Source: Chinchilla lanigera (taxonomy: Eukaryota; Chordata; Mammalia; Rodentia; Chinchillidae). Taken from it: DNA of 64,000 nucleotides. Below are positions 45,182 through 57,074 of the stretch, piece by piece. The first letter of the stretch is position 1, and every line of letters begins with the position of its first letter. The stretch is taken from contig NW_004955472.1 in NCBI RefSeq assembly GCF_000276665.1, positions 3,247,033 to 3,311,032 of the forward strand. Direction: 5' to 3'. The notes below the pieces were generated by a model. The model made no database searches. It saw only the letters and a list, made by a program, of their open reading frames with translations, and was not told the DNA's origin. The position numbers and the translations under genes were made by a program.

Positions 45182-46535
45182 TAGTAGGAAGGAAACAACT
45201 AACAGAATGAAGACCTAACATCCAAAATAGAAAAAAAATTTGCCAGCTACTCTCAGACAAAAGCCTAATGTCTAGAATATGTAAAGAACTAAAAAAACCC
45301 ACATTAGACCCCCCCAATAAAATAATTAAAAAATGGATAGCTGAAATGAACAGGCACTTTTCAGAAGAAGTACAAACGACCAGTGAATACATGAAAAAAT
45401 GTTCAACATCACTGGCCATTTGAGAAATGCCATTTAAAACAACGATGAGATTCCATCTCACTCCGGAAAGAATGGCTATCATCAATAAATCAAATAATAC
45501 TAAATGCTTGCAAGGATGCAGGGACAAAGGAACCTTTCTTCACTCTTGTTAGGAGGGTAAAGTAGGATAATCACTGTGGAAATCATCCAGGAAGAAACTG
45601 AAACTAGAAATTCCATTTGACCCAGACATTTCCTTTCTAGCTATGTTCCCTAAAAAGTTAAAGACGTCATATTACGGTGATACGTGCGTACCTGTGTTTA
45701 TAGCACCGCTGTGTCCAGTGCAGCTCTCAAAGTTCCTGGGGGAGGATGGTGGAGGACGGAGAAATAAAAGTAAGAGTCAGAATACAGAAAGCCCTCTGTC
45801 CAGATGGGAGAAAGGAAATGCTCAATGACTGTAGTGCATTTATGGATATGCTCGGCAGGTTGATGTCACATGACACCTCTCTGCCTAGCAAACTGTTCGC
45901 TTGGATTGCCTAGGGCTCTCTGTGTTCTCAGAGCTGGAATAGATTGTTCACATGGCTTGGCTTGGGTGCTCTGCATGTGTGATTGATCTCCAGCTTGTGC
46001 AGCTGCCCACATAGCAGCCCAATTCACAAGAGCTAAATCTTGGAGTGGCCTATATGTCCATCAACAGATTAATGGATAAGGAAAATGTATTTGTACACAA
46101 TGGAGTGCTACTCTGTCATGAAAAATAAATTGGAGTCATTTTTAGGAAAATTGATACACCCTGAGATCACAACATTGAATGAAGTAATGTGAAATAAATC
46201 AGATATACAAGCTTAAATATCACATGATTTACATGAGAAATCCAAAATATGAATAAAGAGCAAAATAACACATACACAAGAGGAGAGAGTGAGATAGATC
46301 TTTAGCATATGGGAAGGGGACTTGAATGTATTGTAGATGTGTACCAAATCCCCACAAGGAAATGTGATCATTAGGTACTACGAACTATATATATGACTGA
46401 AGGGATCCAAGCGATGGGGGTGTGGAATGTTGGGGGGGGGCTAAAACAAATTAAGATGTGTCATATACACGTACCAATTCCTCATGATAAATATAACCAT
46501 TGTGCACTACAAACAGGTACCAATAAAAAAAGAAA
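45182..46535 (+). mobile_element. LINE-1, 5'-truncated, sense, interrupted
   Basis: Starts inside ORF2 (GGAAACAACTAACAGAATGA) and passes ATGAACAGGCACTTTTCAGA and TTCCATCTCACTCCGGAAAG to the 3' UTR and a short A-rich end (ACCAATAAAAAAAGAAATCC). It is broken by a foreign segment at about 45,709-46,016, after which GCCCAATTCACAAGAGCTAA resumes the L1. Frames are dead. Confidence 0.85.
45709..46016. mobile_element. Unidentified ~300 bp insertion within the L1
   Basis: L1 text stops at TTTATAGCACC and resumes at TAGCAGCCCAATTCACAAG. The intervening segment begins about TGTCCAGTGCAGCTC and ends about CAGCTGCCCACA, with an AATAAA at 45,761-45,766. TG...CA ends and a possible TAGCA duplication at each side suggest a short solo LTR. 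The family is unknown. Confidence 0.4.
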
Positions 46536-46752
46536 TCCAGAGTAGGGCCTATAATTCTGCATTTCTGGGAATTCCAAGTGGTCTGGATGCTACTGGCCCA
46601 AGGATCCCACTCAGACCAGACAGGTGCTAGATCTGGCTTTGGCAACCTAATAACCACCAGAGAAAGAGTCTCCAAAGAATAATGATATTTGTTCTGGACC
46701 AGCAGAGCATTGCAATGGGAATATATATGAGTTTGTTCAAAGAGGTTGAGGC

Positions 46753-46886
46753 AAGGGGAAAATTTTATTTATTTATTTATTTATTTGTTTTTTTTCTGGT
46801 ACCAGGAATCGAACTCAGGACATCGCGCTTGAAAGGGAGGTGCTGTGCCGCTGAGCTAAATCCCCAGCCCCAAGTGGAAAATTTTA
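46753..46886 (-). mobile_element. ID SINE, antisense, with (ATTT)n tail
   Basis: An ATTT-repeat plus poly-T tail (46,765-46,795) is followed by CTGGTACCAGGAATCGAACT ... GCTGAGCTAAATCCCCAGCC. The 15-base duplication is AAGGGGAAAATTTTA (46,753-46,767) and AAGTGGAAAATTTTA (46,872-46,886), one mismatch. Confidence 0.95.
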
Positions 46887-49681
46887 AAAGCAAAATGAAA
46901 GAGATTATACAAGATATTTTGGAACAATAATTTTTGACTGTAAAAATTAACAGCAAGGATGGCCCTAGCCTCAGGATGAAAGACAGTGGCTGGGTAAAGT
47001 TGCAGAAGTTGCACGGCCGCGGTCTGGCAGTCTTCTGTGATAGTTTCCTCCAGGAAATTATGCATTAAGAAGCCTTCCTTTGTGAGCATTTACTTATTTT
47101 TTGTTAAGGTCGACACAAGTGGTGACATTTTGATTCTGACAACTCTGTACCCACACACGTACGTCTTGTCGCTTCCCTGGGCTTTGATCTGGGTCTAGAT
47201 TAAGACCCCAAACTAATGGTGCAACTCTTCAGGGAATTCCAGTGAGAGAGCTCCCTTTAATCTTTTCATCCCCTCTTGTGAAGGCTACTGAAGGAGGGAA
47301 CTTTTTCCTAGGGCTTGCAGGTTTATAACTATGGGTAAATGTTAGGAAACACTTCCAGTTTCTTGATGAAAAATCACTTATTTTTACCTGAAGTAACTTA
47401 TTTTTAACTAAATAAAAGTTCCTGCTTATAGTTTTAACCCTTAATCTCAAAGTTTTCCCAGAAGACAGAGCACTTATTGTAGATCAAAAGCCAGTTTTGC
47501 TCTAACCAAATGGAGACATACAGGGTCCTTTTCCCTGGCAGCTGGGAGCATCAGTATAGATTTTCTAGACCAACAACTAAGTGGTCCTCGAGGAACCCCA
47601 AACCTATGCCGTATCTTTAGAGAAACAGGCCAGTGGTCCTTTACTTAATAAAAATGCATCAGTTCTGAGCCTCCAAGGTTTTTTTTATAAACCTTTCTTC
47701 CTAAAACGATAGGGTAAGTGCAACGACAGGAAGAAGTTCATGCCAGAACTGAAAAAGACGGGAGAATAAAACTGAAGATTTGAATGATTTCTGGGACATG
47801 GCGGGCAGCTGAGGAAGAACTGAAGCTCAGCAGGGGTGCGGCTCATCCCCGCCCCGCCCAACGCTAAGGAAGGAGCCTTGTGGAAGCGGCACGGGAGGCT
47901 GCACTCTCAGCCTCAGTGGAGCCTGCACCCGAGCTGGGCCAGCGCCTTGTTTCCTGAGAACTGCTGGCTGCTGTGGGATCAGCTCTCTACAGGAACCCCA
48001 GGAACTGCTGTGGGAGCAGGGTGTATTTGGGGCATAATCTGTTCTGAGCATTAGATTGCAAGCTAGAATGTAGGCTGTTTTCCTTCAGCGTTAGAGGTTT
48101 TAGTAGCAAACTGGTGGTAGATACTGTGTGAACCTATGTTCTAGTGCAGGTAGAAGGCTTTGGAAAGGACAGGAGAAGCTTGAATATTTTTGTGTAATTG
48201 GGATTGGTGCAGAACCTGAAGAATCCCTGGAAAGTGAGGGAATGACAGAGACGTAAGCAGCTGAGGAAATGTGAAACAAGAAGTAGTTGTGAGTGTGCGT
48301 GCGAATGCTCGTTTCAAATCAGCAACGATAATTTCTCAGAGAGAAGGTTGAAAAGAGACAGTGGTATACTCTTTACACTTCAGGAATCTGCCTCCTAGAA
48401 TTATTAGAATAAGACACAAACTTGATTAGTATTCTTCCTGGGCCTTTTGTTTAACTTTCGGCAAAGGATTTTATTTTTCTGAAATATGATTCTGGTATGA
48501 TGATCATAAGCCTTGGTTAATTTTAAGACATTTCCTTTCACTTATGAAAAAGGGCTCATCAGCAATCCCTGCCGAAAACTCATTAAAATACAGTTTAAGC
48601 TCCACTTTAAGGTCACTTTTAGTATTCTTGCACTGATAATTAGAAAACTGCAGTTTCCTTTATTTCTACCAGAAACCTTTTGCAGTAGCACCTCTGACTG
48701 GCAATTTTGCTGACTGCCTCGTTTCTCTGAATTTAACTTTTCACAGAATAAATGACTCTATTTTTGCTTTGCTCTATTTTCTGTAGTGATTAGTTTTGCA
48801 GCCTCAGTTGCTGATAAACTTAAAACTCTCATTTATTAATTTATTGAGATGCTTCTCGCTTCTTACACAAAGTGAAAAAAGAAGCCAATTAAATATATAT
48901 GCTCAGAGTGGAGTTGCATCCAGTTGAATTCTAGTTTCTAAAAAGTACAAAACTCTTATATGTAAATTCAATATATTCTTATTGCTACGTTCAGACATTC
49001 AGCAAAATAATTCACTTATTGCCTGCAAGAGAACGTGTACAGGAAAAGTATCAGCTTTATTTTGCATATGTGAGAGAGATCAGTTGAAGGGACACAGGAA
49101 ACTTAGCTTCTGGTTCTAGCTACATACTTTGTTTCCACAGCAAGTCAGGGAAAAGCACTAAGCCAGACTTTGTAAAAGTTGGCCATGCCTTAAAATTACA
49201 TGGGTCCTCTTTAAACATACAGTCTCCTATACCCTGTCAGCACCTCTTGAATTAGCCTTTTTGGTGCTGGAGCCCAGAAATCTGTGTGTATATCAAGCCC
49301 CCCAGAAAATTCTGATACAGTTATTCTTTGAACACTGTTTCATGCTTGACTGTCTTGTACTATAACTAAATGGGTACAGTGAGGTTGAAAACTTTTATCT
49401 GTATTTACTTAATCTAGGCAAGTGTACAGAAAAAGTGCAGGCCTGTCCACCAAGTCTGAAGTGACAGGAGGTGTAGCATTTCTTGTCTACCTGTGAAGTC
49501 AGCAGATACCAACTGGAGATCCTGCCTGGGAAAATGATTAACCCTTAACTGCAACAAAATATCCCAAAGTGGTCTCTGGAGCAGGAACAGTTCCAGGACA
49601 GGAAGCACACTGACAGGGCAGCTGTAGGGGCAGGGAAGACCGACTCTGCTACCCAGCTCCAGGAAACCCTCCCATCGTAGT
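46887..49681. other. Long unique block, nothing recognised
   Basis: About 2.8 kb largely free of recognised repeats. A GC-richer patch near 47,840-48,000 gives opposite-strand frames without known domains. The stretch 48,400-49,050 is AT-rich and could be constrained non-coding DNA. Confidence 0.4.
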
Positions 49682-50125
49682 TATATTACTCATCTGTGGA
49701 TACATAGTAAATCACCACAAATTTAGAAGCTTAAAACAGTAAATATTTATTACACACAGTTTCCACGGGTCTCTTGTGTAGTTGCATTCAGGCTGTCAGC
49801 TGGGCTGAGGCTGGAGTCAGAGTTCTCCTGGGTGAGAAGGTGATTCCAAGCTCAGTTATGGTAGCTGTTGCGAGGCCTGAGAAAATGTGCCTCCCGGCTC
49901 GCTGACATGGTTGCGGCTGGCCTCGGTTCTGCACCATGTGGCTTGGTCAGAAGTAGTCTGCATGTCCTCGTGACAGAGCACTGGCTTTCTTGGAGTGGGG
50001 TGGGGAAAATGGAGAGAAGGAGGGGTGAGAGAAAGAAAGGCAAGAAGCTAACATAACCTAATCTCAGAAGTGACGTCCTGCCACTACTTGGCATTTTATA
50101 GGAAGTGAATCAAAAAATTCACCCC
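49682..50125 (+). mobile_element. Old mammalian interspersed repeat Y, copy 1
   Basis: AGAAGCTTAAAACAGTAAAT, TTCAGGCTGTCAGCTGGGCT, TAATCTCAGAAGTGACGTCC and CCACTTAAGAATAGGG-type words follow the same consensus as 52,780-53,450 (caaattaccacaaaacttagcggcttaaaaca ... ggaagtgacatcccatcac). Diverged, non-coding, name not certain. Confidence 0.55.
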
Positions 50126-50165
50126 ACACTTAAGAATAGGGAAACTATCACCTTGAGGAGAAGTG

Positions 50166-50537
50166 TCCTGGTCATTTTCACTCATTGCTGAGACAAAATA
50201 CCAAAGGCCCAAAATCAAGGAAAGAAAGGTTTATCTGGCTCGAAGTTTGTGGAGGTTTCAGTCCATATTCGGCTGGCTCCAAGGCAGGGTGGCACATGGA
50301 AGAGGGCAACAGATCATGGTGGATGAACACAGCAAAAGCAGCAAGAGCAAAAGGGAGGAGTAGCAGCAAACAGCCTCTTTCCCTCCGGTACACTGTATAC
50401 AGGCTGCCTGTCGCAAGGCGGGTGTAACACTCACACCCATAATCCCAGCACTGAACCACAGGTCAATCACAAACTCTAGAAGTCCGCTCCATGACAGCAT
50501 GAGGCTTTGGGGAGACATCCAGACACAAACCATAACA
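50166..50537 (-). mobile_element. URR1-like hAT element, copy E
   Basis: ATTGCTGAGACAAAATACCA, GAGGTTTCAGTCCATATTCG, CACACCCATAATCCCAGCAC and ending AGACACAAACCATAACA. Co-linear with copy G over the whole length, both close to full length. Confidence 0.75.
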
Positions 50538-50539
50538 TT

Positions 50540-50910
50540 ACCTTATTCCATCTGCGGCCTCTTCATCCGTGCCCTTGGAAGGCTGTCTCCTTCATGTGCT
50601 TCAACCTCAGCTTGGACATTGCCTTCTGATCCCAAAGACTTCCTTGACTGCTGGGCATTTTTATCCTTCGTTTAATTATTTCTTTCACACCGCTAATGTA
50701 ATCTGTAATTATTTTGCTATCATTTACTTTCCCATTTATTGCTGACTCCACCCCCATGGAAAGCAGGCTGCATGAGAACTGTGCTCCATTTAGTTTGTTT
50801 GCCATTGTACCCTAAGGGGTTAACCAAAATCCATCATCTCAAAAATTATTGATTGATTGAAAAAAATAAATAAAAATTCATTGCCTAATGCTGTGCCTGG
50901 GACATAGGTA
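50540..50910 (+). mobile_element. L2 LINE 3' part, sense
   Basis: CAACCTCAGCTTGGACATTG, CCCAAAGACTTCCTTGACTG, CACCCCCATGGAAAGCAGGC and, after an A-rich stretch, GTGCCTGGGACATAGGTACC match L2 ORF2 end and 3' UTR in order. Ancient remnant. Confidence 0.6.
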
Positions 50911-52526
50911 CCAAACACAGGTTAGATGCTCACATTTTGGATGTAGTAACATCTGTTTCACAGAGCTGGTGAAGCAATTAATTAAGACAGTATGTGAAAG
51001 GCACCCACTGCCACCATGGTACATTAGACTGACAACCGCTATTTATCAAGAGCCTACAGTTGTCTTTGTGTAATGGAGATGGAGAAGGATGGACCCGTAG
51101 CTACCCAGCCTCTACATATTTGGGATCCTTTAGATGCTTAACTGAAGTTTTTCAATGTTTATGGTGATATTACTTATACTTTTAAACCTCAATCTACCAC
51201 ATGTTGTGGTCCACACAGAGGAATGTGAGACAAGTGAGCATATTATTATTTTGGGTACAGTTTGTACCATAAAGTAAGTCACTAAATAGACTGTGTGTTG
51301 GATGCATCATTAACTCAAGCACTCCATTAACTTGCCTTTCCTGGGCTTGAAAAAAATCAGCCTTGTTTGTGCTAGAATATTTATTCTCTTGTAGCAGGGA
51401 CACGGATGGAAACAGATAGCATCAGAAAAACTATCAAGAGAAAAAATGCTTAAATATAAAGGCTGCTACTGGCAGGAATTTTTTTGTGAGTGCTGTGTGT
51501 TCCACTGTGGTACCCAATGTCGTGTCTCCCAGCGCCTCCCTTGGAAAAGAGTTTTACATGCAGAAAATGCTCATCAGTGTTTCTTTAAAAAAGTGAACTA
51601 ACATCTAGGCCAATCTTATGCACAGTCTGTGAAGAAAGAATCTGGGATCTGAAGACACAAAGAACTAGATTTAAACCTTTTTTTTGGTGTGTGTACTACT
51701 GTGTAATTTAGGGTAAATTACCTAACTTTCCAAATCTTGGATTCTAAAAGCATAAGATTGGAAAACATGGTTAGCTTTGTATTATAGGATTGGGGTGGTA
51801 ACAAATGGGAGATAAGTCAGCTAGTGAATGAAGCTGATTACTTTTACCCTCCTCTCCTGTAGTTGGCCTCATAAAACTGAATTACCTCTTCATGGTTTTT
51901 CAGCCTTTCTACACTAAAAGAGACCCAGGAGCAAATACAGTAGGTGGCCCATCATCCCCACATGCTTTGCTTTGGAAGACAAATTTAAGGGCTTTGATTT
52001 CTATGTATTTTAGTATTAATTAAAATGTGAAACAAAATAAGAGGTAGCACATATAATAAACTGATAAATATCTTGTAATTCTCTTCTGGAAAAGGAAATG
52101 GAGTCCATTAGACTCCTGAACTGTGGCCTTGTTCTTGAGACGGGGGTTCCTCAACCACCCTTCCTATCCAGCATCCTTTTCCAAAGCAACCTCCTTTCAT
52201 CCAGTATGAAGAGGCAAAGTGGATCAGTAGGTGGTCCTTTCTTGTCTCAGGCAGCTGCTTTGCATTTCTGACAGTGTTTAGCTTGGATGGTGACCATTTG
52301 CCCCGAGTCTCTGCCTTGTCAGGAAGGATCACTTTAAAAACATCCTACTCTGGATGATAATGTTGAGTAAAGGCTGTCTTTGAACATAAAAGATACCTCT
52401 ATTGGTGTTTGGCACTACTCTGATAATTTCCAGCACATTTTCTTGTACTTGAAAGCAAACAAATTCGCCTCGTAGTTTTTAAAACTTTCAATTCTGAAAC
52501 TAGGTTGTAATTTAATTAAATTCTAC
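50911..52526. other. Unique block, nothing recognised
   Basis: No repeat or gene recognised. Confidence 0.4.
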
Positions 52527-52645
52527 CCATCAATTTTTAAGCCATTATTGAGCCCTTCCATGTGCCAGGCTTTGTGCTAGGATCTCAGGATCAAGAGGTA
52601 CAAAGTTATATTCCCAGTATCAAAGAACATCAAGTAGATTGAGAG
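52527..52645 (+). mobile_element. Old mammalian repeat fragment, unassigned
   Basis: TATTGAGCCCTTCCATGTGC, CAGGCTTTGTGCTAGGATCT and AGGTACAAAGTTATAT match a common mammalian repeat (attgagcacctactatgtgccaggcactgtgctaggc). I cannot name it securely. Confidence 0.5.
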
Positions 52646-52779
52646 AGACAGAACTGTAGCAAAGGTATGCATGACAATTATATGACAGAGGTAGAGGGTA
52701 GGGTGCAGTTAGATGTAAAGGAGAGAAGAATTAATTTTTTCTAGGCTAGTAGATACTAGAAATTATGCACTGAGATGAT

Positions 52780-53450
52780 ATATTAATTATCTGTTGTTGA
52801 AACAAATTACTCTTGGCATTTTTGGCTTCCAACAACGTTTATTACACTTTCTGTAGGTCAGGATGTGGCAGGGGGTAGTTGTGTGGTTCTCACGCAGAGA
52901 TTTTCAGGAGATTGCCCTCAACATGTCAGCTGGGGCTGAAGTCAGCTTGTGCAGCACATCCCTAGGACTTACTATGCTTATATAATACCCATTACACAAG
53001 CTTTATACCCACTGAACCTGTATCTCACATCCCTGCTTGCCTGGAAAGGGATCTGCCCCCCATGTGGTTGTTGGCAGGATTCCATTCCTTGCAGGCTGTG
53101 GGACTGAAAGCCTCAGTTATTTTCTGCTGTTGACCGAAGGCCTCCCTCACTGTCTGGCCACTCGGCTTCCACACAGGGAAGCTCACACTATGGCACCTTT
53201 TTAATCAGGGTGAGCCAGGAGTAAGAGGCAAATAGATAAATGAGCAAGACTGAAGCCAGAAACTTTTGTGATATAAAGCCCAAAGTGATATTCCATCATA
53301 TTTGGCATAGTCTGTTGGTCAGAAGCAAGTCACTAGGTCCAGCCTGCCCTTGAGGGGAGGGGATTACATAAAGGGATTCTAGGAGGGAAGGATTGTGGGG
53401 GCCACCCTGGAACTTCGTCCTGGAGATGAGTAAGCTTCCATCATGGCAGA
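52780..53450 (+). mobile_element. Old mammalian interspersed repeat Y, copy 2
   Basis: TCTGTTGTTGAAACAAATTAC, CATGTGGTTGTTGGCAGGAT, GTCAGAAGCAAGTCACTAGG and GGGGAGGGGATTACATAAAG follow one roughly 580-bp mammalian consensus in order. It is interrupted near 52,965-53,030 by sequence whose words recur in reverse near 53,640-53,680. Confidence 0.6.
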
Positions 53451-53699
53451 TTTGGGATGGTGGGAGAAGTGGGGCATGTTTAAGAAGGAGGAACCCAAGT
53501 GAACTAAGCCATGAAAGCCCGAGTTAAGTCTGGTTGGAGAATTGCAAATATTTGACTGGAAGGTAGGGTGCAGGAGTGGTAATAGTGGTGGGGTGACAAT
53601 GGAAGAAAACAAGGCCGGGCAGGAATGGGAGATGCAGGTTCAGTGGGTATAAAGCTTACGTAATGGGTATTATATAGGAATAACAAGTTCTAGAGATCT
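53451..53699. other. Short unique stretch
   Basis: No definite repeat or gene. It includes the inverted partner (ATAAAGCTTACGTAATGGGT) of a segment at about 52,984-53,010. Confidence 0.4.
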
Positions 53700-54050
53700 G
53701 TTGTACAACCTACTGCCTCTCACTAATGACATGGTATTACATATTTAAAAGAATTGTTTGGAGGGTCAAACTCATATTAAGCATTCTTACCAAAAATTAC
53801 CTCAAAAAACAAAAAGAGAAAACCTGCTTAAAACTCCACAACAAACAAACAAACCAAATCCAAAGCTGAAAAACACATAAAAACCTGTAGGGACACAGGA
53901 AATTTCTGGAGATGCCAAGTATGTTTATTACCATGATTGTTGTGATGGTATCATGGGCATGATGATACAATCAAAGGATGTGTGTGTCCATATTCATCAA
54001 ATTGTATAATTATATTTGTACCTCCATTTATACATTAGTTTTGCCTTTTG
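53700..54050 (+). mobile_element. L1M 3' UTR, sense
   Basis: ATTTCTGGAGATGCCAAGTA, TTACCATGATTGTTGTGATG and CATATTCATCAAATTGTATA are typical of the L1M 3' UTR (gtttattaccttgattgtggtgatgg ... aaactcatcaaattgtat). Old and inactive. Confidence 0.65.
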
Positions 54051-54051
54051 T

Positions 54052-54420
54052 ACCAGTTAACCTTAACTGTCAATGTGACGGTATTAAAAGCCTCCAGACA
54101 GGTGGTACGACTGTGAGAGTATTGGCCTCATTGATGCGTTAACCCTTTATAGCTGAAAGAGAGATGAGGTGGTGGGGCCCCATTGGAGGAAACGGGTCAT
54201 GGGGGCGTGACCGTGGGGATTATATCGGGGTCTTGGCTCCTTCCTCTCTGGCTATTCTCCTTCTTCTTTTTCCCTGGTGCCATGAGCTGAGCAGCTTTCT
54301 TCTGCCTCAGAACCAGCCAGCCATGACCGAAACCTCAAGCTGTGAGCTAAAGTGAGTGTTCTCTCATCTAAGCTTTTTATGGCAAGTATTTTGTCCCAGT
54401 GACAGAAGCGCTGACAATTA
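54052..54420 (+). mobile_element. URR1-like hAT element, copy F
   Basis: AGTTAACCTTAACTGTCAAT, TCTTGGCTCCTTCCTCTCTG, CATGAGCTGAGCAGCTTTCT, AGCTGTGAGCTAAAGTGAGT and GCAAGTATTTTGTCCCAGTG. Close to copy A in the middle but without the minisatellite expansion. Confidence 0.7.
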
Positions 54421-55342
54421 CATCTCCATGATACAGTCAAAAAAGGAGACAGGTTGTGAAGGGCTTTGCATGGAGAAACAGAGGCAGTTGGAGTTTTCCC
54501 CAAAGTGCTCAGGATAACTGAGGAATTTTAAGGAGAGACATGATTACTTCTTCTCTGCTGAAAGATTACTCTTATAGCAGTGTTGACAAAAGCGTCATTT
54601 ATCTCGTAGCTGATCCCGTTAGACCCTCATAACCAACTTGCATGCCAGTGTTTCTGGATTGGGGCAGCGAGGGATTTCAGGGCTCTACAATGAGCCATCA
54701 ATAATCTGTAACTTGACTGTGAGACCATGTGTGTTTTTGCATGAATTTCAGAAAAATGGGAGAACTTAGATCAGAAGCAGGTGTTGGCTTGTCCCATGGG
54801 GGGATACAATTTAATTGGCTTTGGTGCATTGTGCATGTTCGTCCCCTTGATTTAGAACATCCCACTGCCTCTATGTTGAAGCCTTATTTTTTTACAGTGG
54901 AAAGTTTTGAAAAGTCGTTAACAAAACACTAAGAGACACTATAAGTATGAACATACTCTGGTGACTGTTTAGTTCCAGGAAGCTTTTCAAAGAAGAAACA
55001 GTAAAGCAGTTGTGCCTGAGTTCCTTGTTTGTCATTGGACACTATGGTCTCTGAGGCCCAGAGGACTCCACTTTGTGGAGTTTCTATAAGAAACAATTAT
55101 TCAAGAACCTGCTTGTTTATTTTACTGCTAGAGATTAATCTCAGTGCAGGGTATATTCTTCCCGTTTCAGCTTGACATTAATTCTTTGATGTTTTGGGGT
55201 CAGATCATTGTAGAGAAGGGCCTGTTTTCTTGTATTAATGCAGAATGTTCAGAAAAGCAGTTGCTAAGATAACACAGGAGTTTGTGAAATGTGTGCGCTC
55301 CACGCTGTATTGCTGACAGGCTGAACTGCTTTCCTTTTCCAG
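54421..55342. other. Unique sequence
   Basis: No recognised repeat or gene. It may contain an old repeat fragment near 54,470-54,560 (GGAGAGACATGATTACTTCT). Confidence 0.4.
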
Positions 55343-55558
55343 CAGCGATACTGTCATTTCCAACAAGGAGCAAAGAACGCATGAAAAGGGGGACAGCCCA
55401 GAGGGACAAAGGAGAACTGCAGAGTCTGTCCCAGTTTTGTCAGTTCGCGGGAAGTGAATGCCGGCCGTGTCTGTACGATGTCTCTGGGAGTCGTCTCTGT
55501 CCCATCCGCCAGCTTATGGGGTCGAGCAGTGCAGAGTGGATCCCAACAAGCTGCCTTT
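55343..55558 (+). other. Weak candidate terminal exon
   Basis: A good acceptor-like tract (CTGCTTTCCTTTTCCAG, ending 55,342) precedes an open stretch in two frames. One stops after about 37 codons, the other runs to a stop at 55,558-55,560. CpG is higher than in the flanks. No domain or known protein was recognised and no polyadenylation signal is close. Chance is the default explanation. Confidence 0.12.
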
Positions 55559-55560
55559 GA

Positions 55561-55934
55561 GCCGAGAGGAGGCTGCGTGGTTGGATAAAGGGGCTTTCTA
55601 TTTCCTGCTCCCCAGAGGTGGTTCTTGAACTTGACATGATATGAAGACAATGGAAGAATTTGTGAGGAATGACTAGCGATGAAGCCTTACTCTCATACGA
55701 GAACTACATATACTTTGCTGCACACATTTAGTTACAAAAGGCAAATGTGGGGTTTTGGGAACACTCATAGGTCCTCTTCACTAAAGAGATGGTGAGGCCC
55801 TCTAGCTAGTGCAAGAGGCATACTGGGGAGAATAGAATCCATTTATAATGATTTATTTTTAAACTGGGTGACTAGCCCAAAGGGGTTTATCATATTATTT
55901 GCTTACACATTTTTGGTGGAAAAAGTATTGCTGA
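55561..55934. other. Unique sequence
   Basis: No recognised repeat or gene before the antisense L1M. Confidence 0.4.
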
Positions 55935-56206
55935 CAGTGGAATTTTAAAACTTTATTGAGACAATCAATATACAGAAAGTTGTATTTAAAGCATGCAGTT
56001 TGAAGGATTTTGACATTATATATGTATTTATAAGGTAATTACTGCAAACAAGAAAATGAACATCACTATCACCCCCCAGTTTTCTTCATGTGCCCTTGTA
56101 ATCTGCCTCTTTCATTTTTCTGTGCCTTCCCCATCTCTTGAAACCACTGATTTCTTCTCCGTCACTATGGATCAGTTTGCATTTCGTAGAATATTATGTA
56201 AGTAAG

Positions 56207-57074
56207 TGTATTCAACACCTCGTCCCTGAGGTGGCCCTTTGTGTTTCGAAGACTCTTGTTAATTTAGTGGGACATTGTCAGTGGACGAGGACTGGAATGT
56301 CTGCATAAGTATTATCTAAGTGACACTGGGGACGGGGCAAACTAGCGTTACCTGGAGACACTGCCTTCCTGCCCACATGCGCAGTCGGCTGTTCCCTGAA
56401 GTGAAATGCTGGCTTGTAACGGAACAAAACAAGCTCATGGCATCGCTGCTTATGTAGCCTGAGCTATGAAACCCCTCTCCCCGTGCAATGAGTGCAGAAG
56501 AGAGCACCTGAAGGGCCATAGGCTCGCTGGCTTTCCCCGGAAGTGATGGGCAGAGTAGACCACCGGGAAAGGGTAAGCGCTAGTCCAGAGAGTCACCGCT
56601 GGATACTTTGAGTACTTTCTGCTGAGCACTTGTCCAGCCCATCACCACTGGATCTTCCAAGCGGTGCTATTGTGAAGTATGCCCCCCTCTGGACTTGCCG
56701 AGAGTGCTGTTGCAGAGTCTGTGTCCCTCATGGGCTTTGCTGAGTAGTGCTTTTGTTGAGTACACCTTCCCCAAGGATTTTGCTGAACAGCACTATTAAA
56801 ACAGTATCCACTCCTAGTGGACCTTCCGGTGGTATGGTTGACCCTCTGTCCTCTTCTGTGCACCTCTCCCTCTTGGCATCCATTAGCCCTGTCCTTCCTT
56901 GTAAGTCTTAATAGCCCTTCTCTCCTACAAGCTGCCTCTGGGCGTGTTCTTTGTTGTCTTGCACGCTGCTGTACTGTCCTGGCACAGACGGAGTGAGGGA
57001 AGACAATGGAAAATGTGGTTTGTGCTGTGTTGGCGGGCTTCTCCCGCTCATCTTATCTACTGTGCGATCTGTCA
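56207..57074. mobile_element. LTR-like insertion in the L1M
   Basis: About 870 bases separate two parts of one L1M. With the edges set here the insertion begins TGTATTCAACACC and ends GATCTGTCA, the TG...CA ends expected of an LTR, but no matching target duplication was found. The content is GC-richer than the host and includes a tandem repeat. No coding homology. The family is unrecognised and orientation unknown. Confidence 0.45.
56601..56848. repeat. Degenerate ~42-bp tandem repeat, about six units
   Basis: Units begin GG(A/C)TnTT or GGATAC at 56,601, 56,650, 56,691, 56,733, 56,775 and 56,819. Each carries a core like (T/C)TGCTGAG(C/T)AGTGCT followed by a GAGTATnCnCCCC-type end. Spacing is mostly 41-44 bases. 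Units are strongly diverged from each other, so the array is old or was built into the parent element. Confidence 0.75.

Noticed and set aside
55343..55558. Strong claim of a 3' terminal exon
   Set aside because: Only an acceptor-like tract supports it; kept as a weak feature, not a finding.
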